Part shown: piece by piece, positions 1 to 7,991 of the stretch
Numbering within the stretch: position 1 is the first letter of the stretch
How the letters are laid out: each line of letters begins with the position of its first letter
Origin: Phycisphaerae bacterium
GTDB taxonomy: Bacteria > Planctomycetota > Phycisphaerae > UBA1845 > CAIVHJ01
Reading direction: 5' to 3'
NCBI GenBank assembly: GCA_022072405.1
Contig: JAJVHX010000026.1
Span: 1 to 64,000 of the forward strand
Length of the DNA: 64,000 nt
Program-made: the position numbers and the translations under genes
The notes under the pieces: model-generated
What the model saw: the letters and a program-made list of their open reading frames with translations, nothing else
Told to the model about the DNA's origin: nothing
Database searches by the model: none

Positions 1-2
1 CC

Positions 3-116
3 ATCAGTTGGTTGGGTAACTTCCGACGAGTGTTGACCCGCTGGGATCGCAACGCTGAAATTTATAGAACCTTTGTCCATATCGCTTGCGCCATCATCGT
101 TTGCAGGTACTTATGA
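3..116 (+). mobile_element. IS5-family transposase, C-terminal fragment entering from left edge
   Basis: The frame starting at base 3 is open from the window edge to a TGA at 114-116. It reads as the C-terminal tail of an IS5-family DDE transposase: a run of the type NFRRVLTRWDRN followed by YRTFVHIACAIIVCRYL, the usual end of these proteins. Only 37 residues are inside the window, so catalytic residues cannot be seen. The element's right terminal repeat should lie just after the stop; GAAATGGCCTC at about 115-125 is the natural candidate, but it cannot be verified without the left end. The flanking DNA is AT-rich, unlike the rest of the window. Confidence 0.7.
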
Positions 117-117
117 A

Positions 118-321
118 ATGGCCTCTAATCAAATCGTTTGTAATATGTCATGTGAAGAAATCAAAAGGTATGGAATATTGAGTCATGAATGTTGTCACGC
201 TTGCGATTATCGAATATATGGTGTTCCCAGATATCTCCAAGGGTGGTTCGCTGACCCTTATCCACACAGGAGTAAACTTAATTGTGACAACCGACAAGTG
301 AAATATGACACTACTTGGTAA
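118..321 (+). pseudogene. C-terminal remnant of an HExxH (metallopeptidase/toxin-like) protein
   Basis: This frame is open through the presumed end of the insertion element and continues to a TAA at 319-321. The ORF track's TTG start at 73 lies inside the transposase gene, and the ATG at 118 lies in the probable terminal repeat, so the native start is missing. The product contains SHECCHACDYR, an HExxH zinc-binding motif of the type seen in zincin-like C-terminal domains of Rhs/polymorphic toxins. That family link is inference. The reading frame suggests the 3' end of a longer gene cut by the insertion sequence. It could also be a short unrelated ORF. The region is AT-rich compared with the rest of the window, consistent with horizontally acquired DNA. 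Confidence 0.35.
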
Positions 322-343
322 TAACAAGAGTTGACAACTAATT

Positions 344-871
344 ATGAAAAAATACAGAACCACAGCAGTTTGTATATTTGGATACTATTTAGTAGTATTT
401 TCAGGATGCATTGGTGACGCACTTATGAGCGTAAGACAACCTGTAGAAATTATGATTAGGGATTCTATTTCAAATATTGGTATTACAGACGCTGGCATTA
501 TCTATGCGGATGATACGCATCACTATGAAAATTCCGATCATGCAAAGAAAAGTAATGACGAATGGATCGATTATGTCAAGCAGAACAAAATCAGGTATGA
601 AACTTCTGACTCTGGCTATGCTAGACTTGATGTCGAAGTTGTCTGGATTGCAGGTGGTGGATGGTTTGCCGATACGGATATGAAAAAGGACCGTTTAACT
701 GGAAAAATTTATCTGTTTCGGATTTCAAAGGATAATGTTAAAGAAATTTTGACTGTACCGATGTATCAGGGCAATATTATCAATGGTAAGTATTACAGTT
801 TAACGATTCAGTCCATTGGTAACCCTATCCCTCTTAATGAATATACAAACAAAAACCGTGAAAATAATTAA
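344..871 (+). CDS. Hypothetical lipoprotein
   Basis: This gene encodes a 175-residue protein with a lipoprotein signal: a basic start (MKKYR), a hydrophobic stretch and the lipobox VFSGC at about residues 18-22, so export and lipid anchoring are expected. The rest is soluble and mixed alpha/beta with no motif I recognise. It starts 22 bases after the truncated HExxH ORF on the same strand and shares its AT-rich composition. The two may belong to one acquired unit, for example a toxin-like protein and an associated lipoprotein. That pairing is speculation, and no specific function is assigned. Confidence 0.6.
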   Translation: MKKYRTTAVCIFGYYLVVFSGCIGDALMSVRQPVEIMIRDSISNIGITDAGIIYADDTHHYENSDHAKKSNDEWIDYVKQNKIRYETSDSGYARLDVEVVWIAGGGWFADTDMKKDRLTGKIYLFRISKDNVKEILTVPMYQGNIINGKYYSLTIQSIGNPIPLNEYTNKNRENN

Positions 872-964
872 ATTTTATATTTGTTATTTTCTGCTCTTGG
901 TGGGCGTGTAAACGAATTGCTGTATGAAACGTAATCTGAACAGAAATAATCTAGGGACCGATTC

Positions 965-1207
965 ATGGCCAAGCAAATCAAACGAATTAGCTTATCGGCG
1001 ATTGTCTTACTCATGTTGGGATTGTTCTATGTATTGCCGATGCGGCGGGCGAAGTCGGTAGAACTGCCTCCGCCACCAGACCAGGCCACGGTCGAACAGG
1101 CGATGACGTTACGGGCGGTACTGGGGGTTTGTCCCAACGACCTGCTCTGTGCCGCAGCGAGTGCAGCAGATGATACTGGCCTGCCAACTGACAACGGGAC
1201 AGCGTGA
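965..1207 (+). CDS. Small single-span membrane or secreted hypothetical protein
   Basis: This is an 80-residue ORF starting at ATG 965, preceded by a weak AGGGA. Residues 8-26 form a hydrophobic segment after a basic N-terminus (MAKQIKR), consistent with a signal anchor or signal peptide. A Pro-rich stretch (ELPPPPDQ) and a short Cys-containing tail follow. It resembles no family I know and could be the 5' remnant of a longer gene, since another frame stays open from 1149 to 1346 immediately after it. Confidence that it is expressed is modest. Confidence 0.35.
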   Translation: MAKQIKRISLSAIVLLMLGLFYVLPMRRAKSVELPPPPDQATVEQAMTLRAVLGVCPNDLLCAAASAADDTGLPTDNGTA

Positions 1208-1607
1208 TGTTGGTTGCGAGAAACTGGTATCAAAATTCAGTCAACTAGTCTCGGCAGATGGGGGTTCAAGTCCCGCCGTGCACAATTTAACTCTATTAAA
1301 TTTTTCAGTAGTTGATCAGGGGATGGTGGAAGATTCCTCGATGTAAGCGCATGTGGGGGATCGGTTTATTCGTCCCATAAGCCTATATGGAACAATTAAA
1401 GCCCAAGTTCAAGGACCGAATAGTATTCCGGAGTGGAAAAGAGGTCTAATCAAAAACTAATATTAGTTGTGTACCCCTGCCGACTGTTCTACGGTACAAG
1501 GGAGTTCGACAGAGGTAATCACCGGCTCAATAGCCCTTACCGCCTGCAGTTGTCTGAACGTTATGTCCTGCGCGGCGGATGCTGTTCGAGGGTTTGGAAG
1601 GATCGGC
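1208..1607. other. 400-base non-coding stretch with a tRNA-like 3' fragment
   Basis: No convincing gene lies between the small ORF and the kinase start. Around 1220-1290 the plus strand has a D-loop-like AACTGGTAT and a T-arm-like GGGGGTTCAAGTCCCGCC, followed by GTGCACAA. I could not find a matching 5' acceptor strand, and the T-stem has a mismatch, so this is not an intact tRNA. It could be a decayed tRNA or a tRNA-derived attachment-site remnant at the edge of the AT-rich accessory segment. The 1350-1600 part shows no clear feature; the kinase ORF is open upstream to 1467, but those codons look non-native. Confidence 0.3.
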
Positions 1608-2837
1608 ATGGTTTCAGAATCAGCACAGAAACCGCCTGCACGGGTCGCTTGTCCAGCCTGCAAGACGATCTACCAGATCAATACGGCGTTACTGGGCAAG
1701 AAGTTGATCTGTGCCCGCTGCAAAACTGAATGGAATACGATTGCACCCGAGACGCTGGTGGCGGCGGGAGACCAGGTCAGTGATGTCGATGCCGAGCTGA
1801 TGGATCTGGCTGATCGCGGTGAAAAGACCAAGAGTGTGGGTGGATCGCTGGCGGCCCCTTCACATGATTACTGGCTGGGCAAGTCGATCGGTCGCTATCA
1901 GATTCGCTCCATTCTGGGTGTAGGGGCTCTGGGATATGTCTACCGCGGCCACGATAAGGAACTGGGCCGTGATGTGGCGATCAAAATTCTCGCCAAACCC
2001 AAAGGCGAACAGATGACCCTCCGCGAAAAGTTGTTTATACAGGAAGCCCGCGCCGCCGCCCGCCTGCAACATCCCAACATTGTCACGATTCATGAAGTGG
2101 GTGTGGATGGCGATTTTTATTATTTCGCTATGGAGGTGGTCGACGGCGGCACGCTCAAGGATCTGGTGCTCGCCCTGGGCAAGCTTTCCGCCGCCCGGGC
2201 CAGTTTCCTCGTCGCCCAGGCTGCCCAGGCGCTGGCCTATGCCCACGGCAAGGGCGTCATCCATCGTGATATCAAACCGGACAATCTGATGATGGATCAG
2301 CGTGGGGTGATTCGCGTGGCTGATTTCGGTCTGGCGGAGATCGGTGAGATTGATCTGATCAAGCTCTTCCATGGCCGACCCTTCGGCACGCCCGGATATA
2401 TTGCTCCGGAGATGGCCCGGGGGGAGGGTTCCACCCCGCAGAGCGATATTTACTGCCTCGGCTTGGTGCTCTACTACGCACTGACCGGCCGGAAAATGCT
2501 CAAGGCCGATGGGGCCCAGGCGCAGGTGGAACTCTGTGCCCGCCCGCCGGTTTTCGAACCGGGACCGGAACTGGCTGACGTTCCCGCCGAGTGTCTGCGC
2601 ATTCTGCAGCGCTGCCTCGAACATGAACCGACCAAGCGCTATCCCAAGGCTCAGCAACTCGCCGATGATCTGCGGCGCTTCGTCGTCGAATCCAGCCGGG
2701 ACGACAGCCATTCTCAACTGCCGCTGCCGGGACCGGACCCCTTCACCGGCCAACTCTCCCGTCCGCAGCGCGGCCCGATCTCCCGTTTATTGCTCCGCAC
2801 CGCCCGCTTTCTCAGTCGGCGTCCTGCCAGAAAATAA
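1608..2837 (+). CDS. Serine/threonine protein kinase with N-terminal zinc ribbon
   Basis: This is a 409-residue Hanks-type kinase when started at ATG 1608, which follows GGAAGGA at good spacing; the ORF-track start at 1467 adds residues that look non-coding. An N-terminal zinc ribbon has two CxxC pairs (CPAC near residue 15, CARC near 35). The kinase domain follows: Gly-rich loop GVGALGYVYRG, catalytic Lys in VAIKIL, catalytic loop HRDIKPDNLM, DFG motif (DFGLAE) and an activation-segment GTPGYIAPEMA. All catalytic residues are present, so it should phosphorylate Ser/Thr on protein substrates. No transmembrane segment is visible and the tail is basic (LSRRPARK), so it is probably cytoplasmic. 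The zinc ribbon may sense metal or redox state, which is inference. No partner phosphatase is adjacent. Confidence 0.9.
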   Translation: MVSESAQKPPARVACPACKTIYQINTALLGKKLICARCKTEWNTIAPETLVAAGDQVSDVDAELMDLADRGEKTKSVGGSLAAPSHDYWLGKSIGRYQIRSILGVGALGYVYRGHDKELGRDVAIKILAKPKGEQMTLREKLFIQEARAAARLQHPNIVTIHEVGVDGDFYYFAMEVVDGGTLKDLVLALGKLSAARASFLVAQAAQALAYAHGKGVIHRDIKPDNLMMDQRGVIRVADFGLAEIGEIDLIKLFHGRPFGTPGYIAPEMARGEGSTPQSDIYCLGLVLYYALTGRKMLKADGAQAQVELCARPPVFEPGPELADVPAECLRILQRCLEHEPTKRYPKAQQLADDLRRFVVESSRDDSHSQLPLPGPDPFTGQLSRPQRGPISRLLLRTARFLSRRPARK

Positions 2838-2888
2838 ATTATCGCTCTGCGCGTCAACCTGAAGCTTTTTCAAGACTGCGACCATAGC

Positions 2889-2914
2889 GTCGCGCAGGCT
2901 GAAGCCTGCGGCTC
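2889..2914 (+). repeat. Intergenic palindromic repeat, family 1
   Basis: GCGCAGGCTGAAGCCTGCGGC can fold as GCAGGC-TGAA-GCCTGC. Related hairpins of the type purine-rich loop between G-run and C-run arms occur at 15531, 42287 and 55321, always between genes. Confidence 0.55.
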
Positions 2915-3018
2915 CCTGTCTACTGAAATCGGCTCTTGCCTTTATAAATAAGGTTGAAATAAATAATCGCCTGCCTCGAATAATTACCGTATTTTTCAAT
3001 GGTCGAGGAGGGCATCAG

Positions 3019-3249
3019 ATGAAAAATCCGGGTATTGCTGCGGTGTTGAGTTTCTTCTACACGGGGCTGGGGCAGATATACAATGGCCAGATCGGTAAAG
3101 GGCTGTTGCTGATGGCGCTGCAATTCGTCAGCGTGATGGCGATGTTTGTACTGGTGGGATTCATCACCACACCCCTGCTCTGGATTTATGGAATTTACGA
3201 TGCCTATCAAACTGCCGAGCGGCAAAATCACTATCAGCAGGGGTATTGA
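3019..3249 (+). CDS. Small TM2-like membrane protein
   Basis: This is a 76-residue protein with a strong ribosome binding site (GAGGAGGG) before ATG 3019. The N-terminus KNPGIAAVLSFFYTGLGQIYNGQ closely follows the TM2-domain signature (a short hydrophobic span ending GLGQIYNGQ, then a second span). Residues 8-25 and 28-62 carry the hydrophobic segments. The tail is polar and Gln-rich. TM2 proteins are short two-helix membrane proteins of generally unknown function. Here it stands alone between the kinase and the convergent HNH gene. The TM2-like identification is confident; the role is unknown. Confidence 0.75.
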   Translation: MKNPGIAAVLSFFYTGLGQIYNGQIGKGLLLMALQFVSVMAMFVLVGFITTPLLWIYGIYDAYQTAERQNHYQQGY

Positions 3250-3324
3250 AGGGTTGGTTATGGGGGTCGTTATGCAATAAACAAGCGACCGACGGTAGGG
3301 GCGGCCGCTAGTTGAAGGTGATAA

Positions 3325-3921
3325 TTACTTCAGTTCGACGTTCCAGTAGGCGTGATCGAGGAACTGCTTCCAGGAACGGTAGCGGTGGTCGGAAAGCTGA
3401 ATCGAAACCACCGGGCTGCGCTTGGGCTTGACCGGCGGGGTGATCAACTTCATATGGGCCTCTTCCGGCGTGCGGCCACCTTTCTTCACATTACAGCGCA
3501 GACAGCAGCAGACCACGTTTTCCCAGTTGTTGGGACCGTTGCGGCTGCGCGGAACGACGTGATCCAGGCTCAGTTCGGTGGTCGGGAACTTCCGGCCGCA
3601 ATACTGGCAGCGGTTGCTGTCGCGGGCAAAAATGTTCCGCCGATTGAACTTGACCTCCTGACGCGGCAGGCGATCGAACAACGTCAGCCGAATGATCCTC
3701 GGCACCGCCAGGTAGAAACGCACGGTGCGGATCCAATCGTGTTCGTGCGGTTCAAACTCCCGACGCAGAGCGCTGACCTCCCGCCAGGATTCATAATCGT
3801 AGGCGAGGTATTTGCCATCCTCGATGTGGATGACTTCAGCCAGATCCTTAAGCAACAGGGTAAAGGCCCGACGAACACTGATGATGCGAACGGGAGCATA
3901 GTGGCGGTTGAGCATCAGCAC
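3325..3921 (-). CDS. HNH endonuclease family protein
   Basis: This is a 198-residue protein with the HNH/zinc-ribbon nuclease core: CQYCGRKF, then LSLDHVVPRSRNG, NNWENVV and a second Cys pair CLRCN, in the second half. The Asp-His pair (DHV) and the Asn in NNWENVV are the expected catalytic and structural residues. The N-terminal half (LNRHYAPVRIISVRRAFTLL) matches the conserved lead-in of the large stand-alone HNH family common in bacteria, thought to act in DNA metabolism. The chosen start is GTG 3921, but the ORF stays open upstream and a perfect GGAGGT lies at 3976-3981 with no canonical start codon at the usual distance, so the true N-terminus is uncertain. A promoter with a palindrome lies at 4006-4043. 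Confidence 0.85.
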   Translation of the reverse strand: MLMLNRHYAPVRIISVRRAFTLLLKDLAEVIHIEDGKYLAYDYESWREVSALRREFEPHEHDWIRTVRFYLAVPRIIRLTLFDRLPRQEVKFNRRNIFARDSNRCQYCGRKFPTTELSLDHVVPRSRNGPNNWENVVCCCLRCNVKKGGRTPEEAHMKLITPPVKPKRSPVVSIQLSDHRYRSWKQFLDHAYWNVELK

Positions 3922-4005
3922 GCTGCAGCTCAGGCCGGAAACGGGCGTTGTGATTACTGTGTCTGAGAAGGTCGTACCTCCAACTTCACGGCGGGAGGCC
4001 GGTTG

Positions 4006-4043
4006 TCCTATAAAATTATAGGATTTTTTCCGCTTGTAAACAA
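4006..4043 (-). promoter_or_regulatory. Sigma70-like promoter with overlapping inverted repeat, upstream of HNH gene
   Basis: On the minus strand TTGTTT (4038-4043) is separated by 17 bases from a perfect TATAAT (4015-4020). The -10 box sits inside an inverted repeat TCCTATAA-NN-TTATAGGA (4006-4023), a good geometry for repressor binding over the -10. Transcription would start near 4008, about 85 bases before the HNH start codon chosen here. Confidence 0.5.
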
Positions 4044-4159
4044 CTTATCGGCAAATTCCGACAGCCCGAAGCGAATTTCACACGTCCTTAACCATTCTTA
4101 GCGGAGCACAAAAATATGCCCGAACCCGTGATTAAAATTCTGCCTGGTAGAAAGAATCA

Positions 4160-4189
4160 CGGTGTGCCACGACTCTGCGAACCGTACAA
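4160..4189 (+). repeat. Dispersed repeat, family 3 (copy 1)
   Basis: GGTGTGCCACGACTCTGCGAACCGTAC closely matches a second copy at 55223-55252, same orientation. The core folds as a GGCTC-TGT-GAGCC type hairpin, perfect in the other copy and degenerate here. It lies just past the 3' end of trxB. Confidence 0.5.
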
Positions 4190-4197
4190 GTTTGCGA

Positions 4198-5169
4198 TTA
4201 TTCAATGCCCTGTGCAGCCAGCCAGCGTTCGGCGTCGAGGGCCGCTTTACAACCCATGCCGGCTGCGGTGATGGCTTGACGATAGACAGAATCCGCCACA
4301 TCACCGGCAGCAAACACCCCATCGACACTGGTGGTGGTGCGATAGAGATCCTTCAGCACGATGTAACCCTTTTCATCCAGTTGCATCTGGTTTTTGAGAA
4401 ACGCCGTCGCGGGCGTATGGCCGATGCCGATGAACAAACCGCGCAGCTCCAGCGTGGATTCCTGCTGCGTCACCGTATCATGCAGTTTAACACCGGTGAT
4501 TTTGTTATCACCCAGCACATCCACCACCACCTTGTTCCAGATCATTTCCATCTTGTGGTTATTCAGGGCCCGATCCTGCATGGCTTTGGAGGCCCGGAGT
4601 TTGTCGCGGCGGTGGATGAGGTACACTTTGGAGGCAAACTTGGTGAGGTAAGTGGCTTCTTCGATGGCGGAATCACCGCCGCCCACAACGGCTAAAGGCT
4701 GGTTGCGGAACATGGGCAGGGCGCCATCACAGACGGCGCAGGCGCTGACTCCGCCACCCGACTGGGCCAGCCGCTGCTCATTGGGCAAGCCCAGCCAGTT
4801 GGCGGTGGCGCCCGTGGCGACGATGACCGCGTGGGCTTCAATCAGCTGATCCTCGCTGTCCCAGAGTTGGAAGGGCCGGCGGGAAAAATCGACTTTGCTG
4901 ATCATCCGACCGACCATCCGACAACCGCAATGTTCGGCCTGTTGGCGGAACAATTCCATCATTTCCGGCCCCATTACGCCTTTGGGAAAACCGGGATAAT
5001 TCTCCACCTCGGTCGTGAACATGAGCTGCCCGCCAGGCACAATGTTGAAGGCTCCGATCTGGCGGGGTTCATCTGCATACAGAACCGGATTGAGGTTGGC
5101 TCGGCCGGCGTAAATACCGGCGGTATATCCGGCGGGGCCTGAACCGATGATGACGACTTTTTCGATCAT
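4198..5169 (-). CDS. trxB: Thioredoxin reductase
   Basis: This is a 323-residue flavoprotein that transfers electrons from NADPH through FAD to thioredoxin in the cytoplasm. Its parts are the FAD-binding GSGPAGYTAGIYAGRA at residues 9-24, the redox-active CAVC (Cys144, Cys147) followed by DGA, the NADPH-binding GGGDSAIEEATYL, and the FAD-binding GVFAAGDVAD near the C-terminus. Length and motif order are those of the low-molecular-weight bacterial enzyme. The start at ATG 5169 (MIEKVVIIGSG) has GAGGA upstream; the ORF-track start at 5220 adds 17 non-conserved residues. It stands alone, upstream of the HNH gene on the same strand but separated from it by a promoter. Confidence 0.95.
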   Translation of the reverse strand: MIEKVVIIGSGPAGYTAGIYAGRANLNPVLYADEPRQIGAFNIVPGGQLMFTTEVENYPGFPKGVMGPEMMELFRQQAEHCGCRMVGRMISKVDFSRRPFQLWDSEDQLIEAHAVIVATGATANWLGLPNEQRLAQSGGGVSACAVCDGALPMFRNQPLAVVGGGDSAIEEATYLTKFASKVYLIHRRDKLRASKAMQDRALNNHKMEMIWNKVVVDVLGDNKITGVKLHDTVTQQESTLELRGLFIGIGHTPATAFLKNQMQLDEKGYIVLKDLYRTTTSVDGVFAAGDVADSVYRQAITAAGMGCKAALDAERWLAAQGIE

Positions 5170-5294
5170 TGAGCTGATCCTCACAGCGGTAAGAGGATGA
5201 TTCACGGGTTCCGAAATCATAGTCCAATTCGTACCGGCTGGCGAGCAGTGACTGAAAATTTCCGATGGGGAAATTCGCCCTGTACCAGGACGAA

Positions 5295-5316
5295 TAAAAA
5301 AGCCGACCTGTCGGCC
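5295..5316 (-). terminator. Rho-independent terminator of the subtilisin-like gene
   Basis: On the minus strand GCCGACAGGTCGGC is a compact GC hairpin directly followed by six T (5296-5301 read as A on plus). It lies about 35 bases past the stop of the 5352-7886 gene and before trxB. Confidence 0.7.
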
Positions 5317-5351
5317 GGCTTGATTGATCTGATGGAAAGAAGCAATCTGGA

Positions 5352-7886
5352 TCAGCTGCCCGGCGAGATCAGGAAGTTAAGATTGATCTGCGTCGAACCA
5401 CTCTCCACCGTGAGGGCTTCGGGATAGCTTCCACAGTAATCGCCGGCTTCGCAGATTTCGCCATCGGCGTCGCCATCGGTACCGGTATACATCTCGTAAT
5501 CGCCGGCCGGCACATTGGCAAATTCGAAACTCAATTCCCCGCCGGCGGCGATCTCCTGCCGGGCGACCGTCTCGCCCGATTCAACCGCCACCAGTTCGAC
5601 ATACAGCGGCTGATCCAGAGGCGAGCCGCCCACCTGTATCTGAACCGTTAGTAAACGATCTGCGGCGTCGGTGGCACTGATCACCACGGCAGCGGAATAA
5701 AAGCCGTCCGCCAAGCCATTGCGGTTGATGAAAATTTCCAGCATGGTGACGTTGCTGTCGTCTGCCGAACCCGACGTGTTGACGATCAGCCAGTCGCCGC
5801 CATCTTCCGGGGCTACGTCCACCTCGGTGACATTCAAAAAGCCGTCACCGCCGTTGCTGACACCGACGGTCGTTTCATTCTGGTCGCTGCCGATCAGCAA
5901 TTGATCCAGCTCCAGTTCGATGGCCGGTACGACATCCGTCGAACCGTTGTCATTGTCGCTGGTGTTATCGTTGCTGTTGCCGTTATCATTATCGTTGTCG
6001 CTGCTGTTGTCGTTACTGTTATCACTGGTATTGTCATTACCATTCTCATTGCCGTTACCGATCTCTCCATTCTCGGCGGCGACGACAGCAGCGTGGGCAT
6101 CCACCAGCCCGTTGCCAAAAATAGTGTCCTTACCCTCAGCCCCCAGGTCCACCGTGGTTGATTCGAGAACCGTGCGGACTTCATCCGGGGTCAGATCGGG
6201 ATTGACGCTCAGGATCAGTGCCACCACGCCGGCCACGTGCGGACAGGCCATGCTGGTGCCTTCAAAGAAGGCATAGTCCGGTTCGATCGAACCGCTGGAA
6301 TCATCGCCGACCGTGCTATAGACGCCATCTGACAAACCATCGTGATTTTCATCCAGCGACACCCGCCCGCCGGGAGCCACCACGTCCAGCGTGCTGCCAT
6401 AATTGGAATAAATGGCCAGAGACAGATCCGCATCCACCGCGCCTACGGAAATCACTTCCGGGTAGGAAGCCGGAGGAGCCGGAAGTGAGGAACCTTCGTT
6501 TCCGGACGCCGCTACGACGATGACACCTGCGGCGACCAGATCCTGAATCGCGGCCCGCTCAATGGCGGATTCCGCCTCACCCGCTGCACCACCCAGGCTC
6601 AGGTTCATCACCCGTGCGGGCAACGTTGGTGTGGTACCACTGACGTTATCCAGGCCGCCGGCCCAGAGCATACCTTCCACGATATCAGAGATCGAACCGC
6701 CGTTAACGCCCAGGCCACGCACCGGCATGATTCCGCAATCCCAGGTTACTCCGGCGACCCCTACGCCGTTATCGGTAGCAGCACCGATCGTGCCGGCGGT
6801 GTGCGTACCGTGGAAGCTGCTGCTGCCGGAGAGGCTGTCGCCCGGATCGTCCGCATCGGGATCAATACCATCGCCGTCATTGGCGGTGTCTACGTCGCTG
6901 ATGAAGTCATATCCTTCACTGATTCGCCCCTGCATGTCGGGATGGCTCATCAATACGCCGGTATCCACCACCGCCACCACGATATCGGGATCGCCCGTGG
7001 TAATATCCCAGGTATCGGGCAGATAAATCGCTTCATAATGCCATGCCTGCTTATCGTAATCCGGATCATTCGGGATCTGCAGCGGATAACGGCGCACGTT
7101 CGGTTCGGCGAAGCGAACTCCGGGTAGTTGCTGGAGGCGGCGGGCCTCATGCAACAAAGCCAGGTAGCGGCGTTGCGGCGTACGGTCACACTGACGAAGT
7201 GTTCGCTGGTAGCGATGGATGCCGGAAGGGGATTGGCTGATCAGTTGCAGTTGATGTTCCACTTCAAAAGCCCGCTGGAACTCTGTTGAAGTATTGGGCT
7301 GATAAACCACCAGTAGTTCATCCGCTTCATGGCTGGGACGAGCACCGGCAAAAGCGCTGCTGCGTCGGCCATTCTGCAATACCGAGAGCACTTCGCGATT
7401 GTCCACCAGGATCGAGCCGCTCAATGACCCCACCGCCGACTGGCAGGCATCACCAATGCCATTGGCATCGATATCCTGCTGGTCCGGATTGGCTGTCTCC
7501 GGGCAGTTGTCGCAGGCATCACCAGCGCCATCCGCGTCACCATCTTCCTGGTCCGGATCAGCGCTTGCGGGGCAGATATCGCACAGATCACCCAGACCAT
7601 CCTCGTCGCCATCTGCCTGATCCGCGTTCACCACCGCCGGACAGTTGTCCGCGCTGTTGGCGACGCCGTCATCATCCTGATCCAGTGGGGCAGCATTGTC
7701 ATTTACATTGCTATTGGAATTGACATTTCCGTTGGTATTGTCGCCACCCTGGCTGCAACCAGCCGCGATGAAATAGGGCGCAAAAACCAGAGCGATCAAG
7801 TGGAGGTTGGCGAGCGCGAAGCGAATCATGATTAAGAGCATGGCAGATTTCCCCGTGGGTTGGGTGGATTTCAACGATTGGGTCAT
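5352..7886 (-). CDS. Subtilisin-like (S8) serine protease lipoprotein with thrombospondin type-3 repeats
   Basis: This is an 844-residue exported protease. The N-terminus is a lipoprotein signal ending IAAGC. An Asn-rich linker (NTNGNVNSNSNVND) follows, then three thrombospondin-3-like calcium repeats (DQDDDGV, DGDEDGLGD, DGDADGAGD with paired Cys). A propeptide-like region comes next, then an S8 domain with Asp in VVAVVDTGV, His in FHGTHTAGTIGA, oxyanion Asn in AASGNEGS and Ser in EGTSMACPHVAG. A long Asn/Asp/Ser linker (about 5943-6059) leads to C-terminal beta domains. The triad is complete, so it should be an active surface protease. An alternative start at 7841 (ATG after GGGGA) gives a tighter signal peptide. 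It is a paralogue of the adjacent 7992-10571 gene and ends with its own terminator. Confidence 0.9.
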   Translation of the reverse strand: MTQSLKSTQPTGKSAMLLIMIRFALANLHLIALVFAPYFIAAGCSQGGDNTNGNVNSNSNVNDNAAPLDQDDDGVANSADNCPAVVNADQADGDEDGLGDLCDICPASADPDQEDGDADGAGDACDNCPETANPDQQDIDANGIGDACQSAVGSLSGSILVDNREVLSVLQNGRRSSAFAGARPSHEADELLVVYQPNTSTEFQRAFEVEHQLQLISQSPSGIHRYQRTLRQCDRTPQRRYLALLHEARRLQQLPGVRFAEPNVRRYPLQIPNDPDYDKQAWHYEAIYLPDTWDITTGDPDIVVAVVDTGVLMSHPDMQGRISEGYDFISDVDTANDGDGIDPDADDPGDSLSGSSSFHGTHTAGTIGAATDNGVGVAGVTWDCGIMPVRGLGVNGGSISDIVEGMLWAGGLDNVSGTTPTLPARVMNLSLGGAAGEAESAIERAAIQDLVAAGVIVVAASGNEGSSLPAPPASYPEVISVGAVDADLSLAIYSNYGSTLDVVAPGGRVSLDENHDGLSDGVYSTVGDDSSGSIEPDYAFFEGTSMACPHVAGVVALILSVNPDLTPDEVRTVLESTTVDLGAEGKDTIFGNGLVDAHAAVVAAENGEIGNGNENGNDNTSDNSNDNSSDNDNDNGNSNDNTSDNDNGSTDVVPAIELELDQLLIGSDQNETTVGVSNGGDGFLNVTEVDVAPEDGGDWLIVNTSGSADDSNVTMLEIFINRNGLADGFYSAAVVISATDAADRLLTVQIQVGGSPLDQPLYVELVAVESGETVARQEIAAGGELSFEFANVPAGDYEMYTGTDGDADGEICEAGDYCGSYPEALTVESGSTQINLNFLISPGS
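5943..6059 (-). repeat. Low-complexity Asn/Asp/Ser-codon tract inside protease gene
   Basis: About 39 codons encode an interdomain linker almost entirely of N, D, S, G and T (units such as NDNTSDNSNDN). The tract is repetitive at DNA level (GTTATC/GTTGTC units on plus), so copy number is likely unstable. It joins the S8 domain to the C-terminal beta domains. Confidence 0.8.
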
Positions 7887-7991
7887 GCACTACTCCAGAG
7901 TCCCAAGTATTGGACCGGTATATATGGGAATTCAGAATTTATCCGGCAGAAGTTTCCAGTAACCACGCGTCTTTACATATCGGCTATTCGC

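Noticed and set aside
1149-1346. 65-residue ORF after the small membrane ORF
   Set aside because: It overlaps the end of the 965-1207 ORF in another frame and crosses the tRNA-like stretch. It has no recognisable motif or good ribosome binding site.
1860-2753. 297-residue minus-strand ORF inside the kinase gene
   Set aside because: It is a shadow of the kinase, which has all Hanks motifs in the plus frame; the antisense product has none.
5943-6059. CRISPR-like or mobile repeat
   Set aside because: The repetition is a consequence of an Asn/Asp/Ser-coding linker inside a protease gene, in frame, with no spacers.
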